This document shows, piece by piece, positions 43,249 through 50,953 of a DNA stretch of 64,000 bases. The notes beneath the pieces are model-generated. The model had not been told where the DNA came from. It ran no database searches and worked only from the letters and a program-made list of their open reading frames with translations. The stretch is from Streptosporangium brasiliense. GTDB taxonomy: Bacteria > Actinomycetota > Actinomycetes > Streptosporangiales > Streptosporangiaceae. Numbering within the stretch: the stretch's first letter is position 1; every line of letters starts with the position of its first letter. Where the stretch lies: the NCBI RefSeq assembly GCF_030811595.1, contig NZ_JAUSRB010000002.1, positions 5,518,001 to 5,582,000 of the forward strand, read 5' to 3'. Position numbers and translations under genes: made by a program.

Positions 43249-44916
43249 GTGGTGCAGGAGAAGACGGCCGCCCCGGCGTCCGGAGCGGCCGGACCGGAGG
43301 GACCCGACGGCCCGCCCGGTGGGCCCCGGCCCGAGAGGACCGCCGCGGCGCAGGGCCCGGCCGGAGCCTCGCGCTGGGCGCTGCCGGCCCGGACCGCGGG
43401 CGCGGTCGCCGGCGGCCTGCTGCTCTACCTCGCCTTCCCGCCGCTCGGGCTGTGGTTCCTCGCGCCGTTCGGCCTGGCGCTCGCCGTGCTGTCGGTGCAC
43501 GGCTCGCGCCCCCGCCGCGCCCTGTGGCTCGGCCTCCTCACCGGCCTGGCCTTCCTGCTGCCCGCCCTGCACTGGGTCAGCCCGATCGGGACGGACGCCT
43601 GGCTGGGCCTGGTGGCGCTGGAGAGCCTCTTCTACGCGGCCTGGGCCACGGGCACCGCCCTGGCCGTCCGGCTGCCCCTGTGGCCGCTGTGGAGTGCCGC
43701 GCTGTGGGTGACGATGGAGTGGGCCCGGGGGCAGTTCCCGTTCGGCGGCTTCCCCTGGGCGCGGGTGGCCTTCAGCCAGGGGGAGTCGCCCTTCACCCCC
43801 TACGCGGCCCTCGGCGGGGCGCCGCTGGTGACCTTCGCGGTGGCCCTGTGCGGCGGCCTGATCGCGCTGCTGGCGCTCCGGCTCGCGGCCGCCCCCCGCC
43901 GGGGCCGGGCGCTCGCCCTGCCGCTCGCCGGGCTGCTGGCCGTGCCGGCCGCCGCCTACGCCGTCCCCCGCCCCGGCGACGAGGGCAGGACCGTCACCGT
44001 CGGCGTCATCCAGGGCAACGTCCCGGGCCGGGGCATGCACCCCCTCGGGGACGAGCCGGCCGTGGTCCTGGGCAACCACACCCGCATGCTCCACGAGATG
44101 GCACAGGCCGTACGGGAGGGGCGGACGCCCCGGCCGGACATCGTCGTGCTGCCGGAGAACTCCACCGACATCGACCCCTACCGCAGCGACTTCGCCCGCC
44201 GCGAGATCGACGCGGCGGTGAAGGACATCGGGGTGCCCGTCCTGGTCGGCGCCGTCGTGGGCATCGGGCAGGACAACCGCGCCACGCGCAGCCTGGTGTG
44301 GGACCCGGTCACCGGCCCCGGCGCCTACTACGACAAGCAGCAGCTCGTCCCCTTCGGCGAATACACCCCGCTCAAGTCCCTCGTGCTGGCCCTGTTCGAG
44401 CGGGCGGGCCTGGTCGGCAAGCAGTCGGTGCCCGGCACCCGCGACGGCGACCTGAAGCTGGGCCCGGTGACGGTCGGCGCGATCAACTGCTACGAGGTGG
44501 CCTTCGACGGCGTCGTGGGCGACACCGCCCGGACGGGCGCCAGCCCCCTGGTGGTGCAGACCAACAACGCCACCTACGCGCTGACCAACCTGCCGGCCCA
44601 GCAGCTGGCCATGTCCCAACTGCGTGCCGTCGAACACAACCGCGCGGTGGTAACCTCCGCGATCACGGGTATATCCGCTTACGTGACCCCCGATGGCACG
44701 GTCGCCTGGCGCACCGGAGAGCTCGTCCCCGCGGCGAACGTGCTGACCGTTCCGGTCAGAACCGCCGAAACGATCGCCACCCGTGTGGGGGCGCTGCCCG
44801 AATGGGCCTTGATACTTGTGAGTGCGGGCGCGTTGGCCGCCGCCTGGCGGCGGCGGCCCCGTAGCCTGGTGCACTCCGTGAACCAGGAAGGTGACCAGCA
44901 GGTGGGAGACGCGTGA
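43249..44916 (+). CDS. lnt: Apolipoprotein N-acyltransferase Lnt
   Basis: A 555-residue membrane enzyme that adds the third acyl chain to lipoproteins. A Pro/Gly-rich cytoplasmic tail (about 1-45) leads into several membrane helices (about 48-235) and then the nitrilase-like catalytic domain. The catalytic triad is intact: Glu303 (LPENSTD), Lys363 (YDKQQLVPFGEY) and Cys414 (INCYE). GTG at 43249 has AAGGAG eight bases upstream. The stop overlaps the next gene, a dolichol-phosphate-mannose-type synthase. In Mycobacterium tuberculosis the two activities are fused in Ppm1 (Rv2051c), so the overlap reflects the same functional pairing as two proteins. Confidence 0.95.
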   Translation: MVQEKTAAPASGAAGPEGPDGPPGGPRPERTAAAQGPAGASRWALPARTAGAVAGGLLLYLAFPPLGLWFLAPFGLALAVLSVHGSRPRRALWLGLLTGLAFLLPALHWVSPIGTDAWLGLVALESLFYAAWATGTALAVRLPLWPLWSAALWVTMEWARGQFPFGGFPWARVAFSQGESPFTPYAALGGAPLVTFAVALCGGLIALLALRLAAAPRRGRALALPLAGLLAVPAAAYAVPRPGDEGRTVTVGVIQGNVPGRGMHPLGDEPAVVLGNHTRMLHEMAQAVREGRTPRPDIVVLPENSTDIDPYRSDFARREIDAAVKDIGVPVLVGAVVGIGQDNRATRSLVWDPVTGPGAYYDKQQLVPFGEYTPLKSLVLALFERAGLVGKQSVPGTRDGDLKLGPVTVGAINCYEVAFDGVVGDTARTGASPLVVQTNNATYALTNLPAQQLAMSQLRAVEHNRAVVTSAITGISAYVTPDGTVAWRTGELVPAANVLTVPVRTAETIATRVGALPEWALILVSAGALAAAWRRRPRSLVHSVNQEGDQQVGDA

Positions 44917-45662
44917 TGGAGCGGATGCTTGGCCGGGTGCTCGTCATCGTCCCGACGTACAACGAGCGGGAGAACCTGCCGATGATCGTCGGGCGGCTGC
45001 GCACCGCGCTGCCCGAGGCGCACCTGCTGGTCGCCGACGACAACAGCCCCGACGGCACCGGCGCGGTCGCCGACGCGCTGGCGACCGAGGACGACCACGT
45101 CCACGTGCTGCACCGGCCGGGCAAACAGGGCCTGGGCGCCGCCTACATCGCCGGCTTCCGCTGGGGGCTGGCCGAGGGCTTCGACGTCCTGGTGGAGATC
45201 GACGCCGACGGTTCCCACCAGCCCGAGGAGCTGCCCAAGCTGCTGGAGGCGCTGGCCGACGGGGCCGACCTGGTGATCGGCTCCCGGTGGGTGCCCGGCG
45301 GCAAGGTGGTCAACTGGCCCGGCTCGCGGGAGTTCCTGTCGCGCGGCGCCAACGTCTACACCCGGATGATGCTCGGCCTCCCGGTCCGTGACTCCACCGC
45401 GGGGTTCCGCGCCTACCGGGCCGCCACCCTGGAGAAGATCGGCCTGGACGACGTGGAGTCGCAGGGCTACTGCTTCCAGGTGGACCTGACCCTGCGCACG
45501 GTCCGCCATGGCCTGCGCGTCACCGAGGTGCCCATCATGTTCGTGGACCGCACCGTCGGGGCGAGCAAGATGAGCCGGGCCGTCGTGGGGGAGGCGCTGT
45601 GGCGGGTCACCCTGTGGGGCTTCTCCGGTCTCCCCGGACGCCTGCGCCGCCCGCCGCGCTGA
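44916..45662 (+). CDS. ppm1: Polyprenol monophosphomannose synthase (Ppm1 catalytic part)
   Basis: A 248-residue GT2 glycosyltransferase making polyprenyl-phosphate-mannose from GDP-mannose for glycolipids and protein O-mannosylation. It has the N-terminal VIVPTYNERENLP, LLVADDNSPDGT, EIDADGSHQPEE (the DxD-type metal motif) and the C-terminal DRTVGASKMSRAV, all typical of dolichol-phosphate-mannose synthases. There is no membrane segment, so it works at the inner face, perhaps with Lnt. ATG at 44916 overlaps the lnt stop codon, and GTG at 44913 is an alternative. Coupled translation keeps the two enzymes in step. Confidence 0.94.
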   Translation: MERMLGRVLVIVPTYNERENLPMIVGRLRTALPEAHLLVADDNSPDGTGAVADALATEDDHVHVLHRPGKQGLGAAYIAGFRWGLAEGFDVLVEIDADGSHQPEELPKLLEALADGADLVIGSRWVPGGKVVNWPGSREFLSRGANVYTRMMLGLPVRDSTAGFRAYRAATLEKIGLDDVESQGYCFQVDLTLRTVRHGLRVTEVPIMFVDRTVGASKMSRAVVGEALWRVTLWGFSGLPGRLRRPPR

Positions 45663-45755
45663 AGCCGGACCGGCGCCGCCCGGATGACGGCGGAACGCTA
45701 CGGCGCTCCGGTGCGTTGTCACTTCCGTACGGCTGCCGTGTGAGTTGAGGGAAAA

Positions 45756-46301
45756 ATGCGCTTTCTGCTGGTTCTCGCCTTCCTGGCGGTCCCGGTCCTG
45801 GAGATCCTGGTGTCCGTCCGGATCGGCCAGGCCATCGGCGTGTGGCCCGCGATCGCCCTGCTGGCCGCCGGGGGCCTCCTCGGTTCCTGGATCGTCCGCC
45901 GGGAGGGGCGCAAGGCCTGGCGCAAGCTCCAGGAGGCGATGCAGACCGGCCGGATGCCCGAGCCGGGGGCGCCCGGCGGGGCCATGACCGTCGCCGGCGG
46001 GGTGCTGCTGGCGATCCCGGGCTTCCTCACCGACGTCGTCGGCCTGCTGTTCCTCCTGCCGTTCACCCAGCCGCTGGTGCGCGCGCTCGGCGCCCGGTTC
46101 CTCGCCCGCCGGATCCGCACCCTCGCCGAGCGGACGGCGGGCCCCGGCCTCGGCACGCCGTTCGGCGGCATGGACTCGCCCTTCGGCGGGGTGCCCGGCC
46201 AGCGGGACGGCTCCGGCCCGGTCATCCACGGCGAGGTCATCCGGGACGAGCCGGGCAGCTCCGCCGGCCACGACTCCGGCCGAGGCATCACCGGCCGCTG
46301 A
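45756..46301 (+). CDS. fxsA: FxsA family membrane protein
   Basis: A 181-residue cytoplasmic-membrane protein with four hydrophobic segments in the first 110 residues. The family signature includes FLAVPVLEILVSVRIG, GGLLGSWIVRREGRKAW and the conserved GGVLLAIPGFLTDVVGLL. A flexible Gly/Pro-rich tail follows (FGGMDSPFGGVPGQ). E. coli FxsA affects exclusion of phage T7 by the F plasmid, and its normal role is unclear. ATG at 45756 has GAGGGAAAA upstream. The lnt-ppm-fxsA order matches Rv2051c-Rv2053c of mycobacteria. Its last bases are part of a repeat that recurs downstream. Confidence 0.92.
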   Translation: MRFLLVLAFLAVPVLEILVSVRIGQAIGVWPAIALLAAGGLLGSWIVRREGRKAWRKLQEAMQTGRMPEPGAPGGAMTVAGGVLLAIPGFLTDVVGLLFLLPFTQPLVRALGARFLARRIRTLAERTAGPGLGTPFGGMDSPFGGVPGQRDGSGPVIHGEVIRDEPGSSAGHDSGRGITGR

Positions 46302-46390
46302 GTCCCGCAGGTCACGGCTCCGGTCGAGGTGTTGCTGGCCGCTGAGCTCCGCAGGTCACGGCTCCGGCGGCGTCACCGGCCGCTGAGGTC
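46290..46390. repeat. Direct repeat spanning the ends of fxsA and the SRPBCC gene
   Basis: GGCCGCTGAG followed by a nearly identical CCGCAGGTCACGGCTCCGG occurs at 46293 and 46337 (period 44). GTCACCGGCCGCTGAGG recurs once more at 46372. The first copy covers the fxsA stop codon, and the third covers the stop of the convergent SRPBCC gene on the other strand. Confidence 0.65.
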
Positions 46391-46816
46391 GGCCAGGCGG
46401 CGGAGCGAGAGCCGTAGCAGCGCCGCGCTCAGCGGCCGGACCAGCGGCCAGCCGAGCCGCCCGGCCGGGCCGTACGGCAGGTCGAGCTCCTCCTCCCAGA
46501 CGATCGTGCTGCCGCCGCCCTCATGGGGCAGCACACGGAAGACCCCGGTGCCGCGCACCAGCCGCCCGGTGTGCCGGACCGCCACCGCCGTGGGCGGATC
46601 CCACTCGGTGATCTCCATGGTGTCGAGGAACCCGACGGGGCCCAGCCCGCTGAAGGCGGCCAGCCGGCTCCCCACGCTCCGGCCGTCGCCGGCGGCGACG
46701 CGCGCGCGGGTCAGGACCATCCACTCGCCGTGGCGCGGCCAGTCGGTCAGCACGGAGAACACCCGTTCCGGCTCTGCGGCCGCCTCCACCGAGACGCTGA
46801 TGCGGGAGTGAGTCAC
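46373..46816 (-). CDS. SRPBCC-fold polyketide cyclase/dehydrase-like protein
   Basis: A 147-residue START-like protein with the N-terminal ISVSVEAAAEPERVFSVLTDWPRHGEWM, a common opening of the SRPBCC lipid- or ligand-binding fold, then VGFLDTMEITEWDPP and VFRVLPHEGGGSTIVWEEEL. Such proteins bind hydrophobic ligands, and no catalytic residue can be assigned. GTG at 46816 is chosen because an AGGA-containing site lies upstream and the fold begins there, although the frame is open far upstream. It converges on fxsA and has no close functional neighbour. Confidence 0.83.
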   Translation of the reverse strand: MTHSRISVSVEAAAEPERVFSVLTDWPRHGEWMVLTRARVAAGDGRSVGSRLAAFSGLGPVGFLDTMEITEWDPPTAVAVRHTGRLVRGTGVFRVLPHEGGGSTIVWEEELDLPYGPAGRLGWPLVRPLSAALLRLSLRRLADLSGR

Positions 46817-46986
46817 CTTCCGATCCTTCCTCGCAGCCGCTACCGCCGAAACCGCGGCCCGGCGCTCCCGCGGCCCGGCGTTCCCGCGCCGCGGCGGCCC
46901 GCGGGGCTCGCGGTCCTCCTGGCGCCCGGCGGCGCGGGACGGGCGGCCCGCCGCTGACCTGCGGCGGGGCCCGTCAACCGCACCGC

Positions 46987-47826
46987 CTACCGGGTGAAGT
47001 CGCCCGCGTGGTCCTCGGCCCAGACCGCGAAGCCGCGGGCCGGGTGGCCGGTCAGCTCCTCGACCGTCCGGGTGGTCTCGACCGGCGAGCCGTCGTTGGA
47101 GCGCCACCAGTCGAGCAGCGCGTCGGCGAAGCTCCCGGGGATGTAGTCGGCCATCTCCGCCTTCCACGCCGCGCGGCTGACGGCCTCGACCGCGACGGGC
47201 CGGCCCGTCACGCGGGAGATGTGGCCGATCTGCTCCCGGAAGGTGACGGACTCCGGCCCAGTCAGGGTGTACTTCCCGCCGCTCAGCCGGGGATCGGTCA
47301 GTACGGCGAGCGCCGCCTCGGCGATGTCCGCCTCGTGGATGGGGTCGGTGTGGGAGTCGGGGTAGGGCAGGCTCACCGCCCCGGTGGACTTGATGGGCCA
47401 GGACCACTGCAGCGCGTTGCTCGCGAAGGAGCCCGGCCGCAGGAACGTCGACTCGACGGGTGAGGCCGCGAGGGCTCTCTCGACCTCCAGGTGCGACCTG
47501 GCGATGGGGTCCTCGCCGGCGCCGGGGCCGAGCACCGCGCTGGTCGACAGCAGCACGATGTGCCGGACCCCGGCGTCGGCGGCCTGCTCGACGAACGCGT
47601 CGATGTGCGACGGCTCGGCGTAGAGGAAGACGGAGGTGACCCCCTTGAGCGCGGCGGGGAAGGTGGCCGGGTCGGCGAGGTGGCATCGCACCGCCGGCAC
47701 GTCTCCGGGCAGGTCGAGCTTGTCGGGGCTGCCGGAGGCGGCCCGCGCGTCGAGGCCCCGGCTCCTCAGGAGGGTCAGGAGCGTGCCGCCGACGAGTCCG
47801 CGGGCTCCGGTGACGAGAATGGTCAT
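46987..47826 (-). CDS. NmrA-like NAD(P)-binding protein (atypical SDR)
   Basis: A 279-residue atypical short-chain dehydrogenase. The Rossmann loop ILVTGARGLVGGTLL is followed by VRCHLADPATF, LLSTSAVLG and STFLRPGSFASN, as in the NmrA and quinone-oxidoreductase-2 (QorB-like) group. The classical Tyr-x-x-x-Lys is not evident, so it may act as a redox sensor or as a quinone reductase. ATG at 47826 is preferred over 47844 because AAGGAAA lies eight bases upstream. It follows the MFS exporter by 45 bases on the same strand, and co-expression with the exporter is likely. Confidence 0.85.
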   Translation of the reverse strand: MTILVTGARGLVGGTLLTLLRSRGLDARAASGSPDKLDLPGDVPAVRCHLADPATFPAALKGVTSVFLYAEPSHIDAFVEQAADAGVRHIVLLSTSAVLGPGAGEDPIARSHLEVERALAASPVESTFLRPGSFASNALQWSWPIKSTGAVSLPYPDSHTDPIHEADIAEAALAVLTDPRLSGGKYTLTGPESVTFREQIGHISRVTGRPVAVEAVSRAAWKAEMADYIPGSFADALLDWWRSNDGSPVETTRTVEELTGHPARGFAVWAEDHAGDFTR

Positions 47827-47871
47827 GGTGGATTTCCTTTTCACGGTCGGTGTGGCTGTGGACGAGAAGAT

Positions 47872-49401
47872 CTAGTGGTGGCCCTGGGGCCGTGCCCGGC
47901 GGGGCAGCAGCCGGACGAGACAGCAGCTGACGGCGGTGACGGCGGCGACGAGGGCGAGGCTCCAGATCACGGCCCGGGTCTGGCCGCCGGTGGCCAGGGT
48001 GTTGAAGTAGACGGTGGTCACCGCGGCCGCCCCCAGGGCGTTGGCCAGCTGCTGGACCGCGCTGAGCGAGCCGCCGGCGCTGCCGGCCTCCTCGGGGGCG
48101 ATGTCGCCGATGGTGACGTCGTAGATGGTCCCGAAGCAGGTCCCCATGCCCAGTCCGATGATCAGGACCGGTGGCACGAGGGCCCAGGGGCCCACCGAGG
48201 TCCCGGCCGACAGGACGAGGACGAGCAGCCAGCCGGTGCCCGCCAGGGTGATGAGCAGGCCGATGAGGACGAGATCGCGCCCGAGCCGGCCGATGAGCCG
48301 GTAGGAGGCGATGGAGGCGATGACGATGCCCACCGCGACCGGCGTCAGGCCGAGCGCCGTCTTGAGGGGCGGGTGGCCGAGGCCGTTCTGCACGTAGAGG
48401 GACAGCACGTAGAGCAGGCCGGAGACCGCGGCGAAGAAGGCGACGCCGAGGACGAGGCCCGAGGTGAACCCCCGGTTGCGCAGCAGCGACGGCTTGATCA
48501 GCGGGGCGGCGGCCGTGTGCTGGCGCCGGCAGAACAGGCCGAAGAAGGCGGCGCCGCCGGCGACGGACAGGACGGGGAGGAGCCCCCATCCGTTGGCTGA
48601 CCCGTCGATCAGGCCGAAGATCAGCCCGAGCATGGCCGCGGCGAGCAGGCCGGAGCCGACGCCGTCGACGGTGGTGGCGGGGTCGCCGGTGTCCTTCGGC
48701 AGGAGCTTGACCGCGGCGAGGATCGCGAGGCCGCCGAGCACGATGTTGATCAGGAACATGGAGCGCCAGCCCAGCCCGGCGAGGTCGGCCTCGATGAGGA
48801 AGCCGGCCATGATGGGGCCGCCGACGGCGGAGATCCCCATCACCGGGGCGAAGGCGCTGAACGCCTTGCCGATCTGGTCGCGCGGGAAGACCGAGCCGAG
48901 GATGCCGAACCCCTGCGGGATCAGCAGGGCGCCGAAGGCGCCCTGGAGGAGCCGGGCGATGACGATCGACGCGGGGGTGACGGCCAGGCCGCAGGCGATC
49001 GAGGCGAGCGTGAAGCCGGTGATCCCGATGAGGAAGAGGCGCCGGCGGCCGTATCTGTCGCCGAGCCGGCCGCCGACCACGAGGAGGACGCCGAGGGCGA
49101 GGGCGTAGCCGGCCCCCAGCCACTGGATGAGGGGCTCGCCTCCGTGGAGGTCGTCGGCGATGGTGGGGGCGGCGATGTTGGTGATCGTCGCGTCGAGGAG
49201 GTCCAGGACGTCGGCGCTGAGGATGACGGCGAGGACGGCCCACCGTCTTCTCGGGGAGAGCGCCCCCTTTCCGGGGGAGGCCGTCTCCGCTCCGGGGGAG
49301 GCCGTCTCCGCGACGGCGGCGGTGGGGTGGGCGGGCGTGGACAAGAGCGTGACTCTTTCGGGAAAGGAGTGCGGGGCGCGCTGAACGCGCCCACGACACA
49401 T
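47872..49401 (-). CDS. MFS drug exporter, DHA2 (14-helix) type
   Basis: A protein of up to 509 residues with about 14 membrane helices. Motif A reads GGRLGDRYGRRRLF and motif C is near GPIMAGFLIE in helix 5. Helix 1 carries DVLDLLDATITNIA, typical of the DHA2 family of proton-driven drug exporters. The N-terminal tail (about 1-50) has a repeat of ETASPG in it, so the true start is uncertain. ATG at 49401 has no good ribosome binding site and lies beside direct repeats likely to be an operator. It forms a probable unit with the NmrA-like gene. The substrate is unknown, and no regulator gene is adjacent. Confidence 0.88.
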   Translation of the reverse strand: MCRGRVQRAPHSFPERVTLLSTPAHPTAAVAETASPGAETASPGKGALSPRRRWAVLAVILSADVLDLLDATITNIAAPTIADDLHGGEPLIQWLGAGYALALGVLLVVGGRLGDRYGRRRLFLIGITGFTLASIACGLAVTPASIVIARLLQGAFGALLIPQGFGILGSVFPRDQIGKAFSAFAPVMGISAVGGPIMAGFLIEADLAGLGWRSMFLINIVLGGLAILAAVKLLPKDTGDPATTVDGVGSGLLAAAMLGLIFGLIDGSANGWGLLPVLSVAGGAAFFGLFCRRQHTAAAPLIKPSLLRNRGFTSGLVLGVAFFAAVSGLLYVLSLYVQNGLGHPPLKTALGLTPVAVGIVIASIASYRLIGRLGRDLVLIGLLITLAGTGWLLVLVLSAGTSVGPWALVPPVLIIGLGMGTCFGTIYDVTIGDIAPEEAGSAGGSLSAVQQLANALGAAAVTTVYFNTLATGGQTRAVIWSLALVAAVTAVSCCLVRLLPRRARPQGHH

Positions 49402-49432
49402 ATATTGCGTGGCACAGATATTGCGTCACGCA
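49402..49432 (-). promoter_or_regulatory. Direct repeats and palindrome at the MFS exporter promoter
   Basis: ATATTGCGT occurs at 49402-49410 and 49418-49426, 16 bases apart. The second copy runs into the palindrome TGCGT-C-ACGCA at 49422-49432. This AT-rich site overlaps the likely promoter of the exporter gene and should bind a dimeric repressor. Confidence 0.5.
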
Positions 49433-49500
49433 GATAAATGTGAGGCAGGCGGGGCCCGGTGTCAAGTCCGGGGCAGGACGGGAGCAGGGCAGGGGCCGGA

Positions 49501-49540
49501 AGGGGGCTGGGAGGGGGCTGGGAGGGGGCTGGGAGGGAGC
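49501..49540 (+). repeat. G-rich 11-base tandem repeat
   Basis: AGGGGGCTGGG occurs three times in a row (49501-49511, 49512-49522, 49523-49533), followed by a partial fourth copy. Closely related G-runs extend from about 49480 to 49590. The plus strand has the spacing needed to fold into G-quadruplexes upstream of the acetyltransferase gene. Confidence 0.75.
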
Positions 49541-49649
49541 GGGGCCGGAAGGGAGCAGGGCAGGGCCAGGGCGGGGCCGGGGGGCGCCGCCGGTCCGGGG
49601 GCTGCCAGGATTCTCCGGTAGCCGCAACCGGAGTCAGGGGGTCCCGCAC

Positions 49650-50147
49650 ATGACCGCATCGGCGGAGAGGGCCGGAGTGATCGTGGTCAGGGCCGTCGCC
49701 TGGGACGACGCCGCGGCCGTCGCGCTGCGCGAGGCGATGGAGGAGGAGATGGGCGCCCGGTACGCCGACCGGCTCGCCTCGAAGGTGGACTACCTGCCGC
49801 GCGGCATGAACGTCGAACCCGGGTCCGTCGTCTACACCGGGGTCGCCTACCTCGGCGCCGACCTGCCGGTCGGGCACATCGCGCTCCGCCGGCTCGGCGC
49901 CGAACTGGAGCTCAAGCGGATGTTCGTGGTCCCGTCCCACCGGGGCGCGGGCGTGGCGCGCCCGCTGCTGGCCGCGGCCGAGGACGCGGCCCGCGCGCTC
50001 GGCGGGAGGCGGATCATCCTGCAGACCGGAGACCGCCAGCCGGACGCCGTGCGGGTGTACCGGCGGGAGGGGTACGTCCCCATCCCGGTCTTCCCTCCCT
50101 ACGAGCGGCTGGAGGGCTCCTGCTGCTTCGAGAAGCGGCTGGCCTGA
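49650..50147 (+). CDS. GNAT family N-acetyltransferase
   Basis: A 165-residue GNAT-fold enzyme. The acetyl-CoA site is LKRMFVVPSHRGAGVARPLLAAAEDAA, with the R/Q-x-x-G-x-A-type loop RGAGVA. A C-terminal strand has QTGDRQPDAVRVYRREGYVPI. It transfers an acetyl group to an amine of an unknown substrate. ATG at 49650 is preceded by AGGGGG, although the frame is open upstream through the G-rich repeat. A strong hairpin lies 20 bases downstream. It is isolated between divergent and convergent neighbours. Confidence 0.87.
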   Translation: MTASAERAGVIVVRAVAWDDAAAVALREAMEEEMGARYADRLASKVDYLPRGMNVEPGSVVYTGVAYLGADLPVGHIALRRLGAELELKRMFVVPSHRGAGVARPLLAAAEDAARALGGRRIILQTGDRQPDAVRVYRREGYVPIPVFPPYERLEGSCCFEKRLA

Positions 50148-50166
50148 GCCCTGCCGTACCGGAACG

Positions 50167-50216
50167 TCGAGCCCCTCCCGGGGGGCCCGCGCGCGGACCT
50201 TCCGGAAGGGGCTCGA
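50167..50216 (+). terminator. Hairpin terminator of the acetyltransferase gene
   Basis: A 15-base stem with one G-U-type pair (50167-50181 with 50202-50216) and a 20-base loop start 20 bases after the stop codon. Confidence 0.6.
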
Positions 50217-50269
50217 TGTCGCCGGCCTCCCTCGGGGGGAGTCGCCGGGCTCTCGTGGGGAGGGGTGGG

Positions 50270-50310
50270 ATCCGCCGGCCCGGTGAGGCGGCCGGCCGGG
50301 CCGGACGGAT
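50270..50310 (-). terminator. Hairpin terminator of the snapalysin gene
   Basis: A 14-base stem with one bulged A (50270-50283 with 50296-50310) and a 12-base loop lie about 10 bases past the snapalysin stop codon on the minus strand. Confidence 0.55.
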
Positions 50311-50320
50311 CCTCCCGGTG

Positions 50321-50881
50321 CTACGGCAGGGCGGCCTCGGGACTGTCGACGTAGATCTCGCCGAAGTCGATGACCGGGGTGGAGCCGGCGAAGTTCCGCT
50401 CGACCTCAGCCTTCTCGGCCGCGTTCGGATAGGGGTTGGTGCAGCTCACACCCGCGCTCGCACCGGACATCAGATCGCTGCACCGGCCGGTGCGGCGGTC
50501 GGGCAGTCCCAGGATGTGGCCGATCTCATGGGCAGAGATGCGCAGCGGGTTGTGGCCCTGAGCGGTCGCCTGCCTGCCGATCCACACGGTGCCGCGGCCC
50601 AGACCGGTGGGCTGGGCGCGGGGCCAGCCGTTGTCGGCCAGCACGACGAAGTCCGCCGGGCTGCCGGCCACCAGGCGCACGTTGACCACGCTGGAGTTCC
50701 AGATCTGTGCCGCCTGGTCCACGGCCGAGCGGAACTCGGCCGCCCGGCTGGCGTCGTAGCGGAGCACGCGCACCGCGGACGCCTGCTGCGTGCCGGTCCC
50801 GGCGGCCTGGGCGGCCGGCGCTGTCGCCAGGAAGGCGAGTCCCAGGACGAAGGCGACGGTGAGACGGATGATCCTTGACAC
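50321..50881 (-). CDS. Snapalysin-like secreted zinc protease (M7 family)
   Basis: A 186-residue exported neutral protease. A Sec signal peptide (MSRIIRLTVAFVLGLAFLATAPAAQA by eye, cleaved after about 27) precedes a small metzincin domain. The zinc site HEIGHILGLPD gives ligands His118, His122 and Asp128, the last being the snapalysin hallmark in place of His. The Met-turn is DLMSG (Met138). Cys134 and Cys147 probably form a disulfide. Family members, known mostly from Streptomyces, prefer Tyr or Phe on the prime side. GTG at 50881 starts the gene. The LysR regulator often found beside snapalysin genes is absent. A serine protease gene lies directly upstream on the same strand. Confidence 0.92.
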   Translation of the reverse strand: MSRIIRLTVAFVLGLAFLATAPAAQAAGTGTQQASAVRVLRYDASRAAEFRSAVDQAAQIWNSSVVNVRLVAGSPADFVVLADNGWPRAQPTGLGRGTVWIGRQATAQGHNPLRISAHEIGHILGLPDRRTGRCSDLMSGASAGVSCTNPYPNAAEKAEVERNFAGSTPVIDFGEIYVDSPEAALP

Positions 50882-50953
50882 TTCTGTCAGACCTCCTCGG
50901 CCGTTGGGGGGTGCTCGTCAGGACGGGTCAGGACGAGGTGGTGAGGAGGATGA

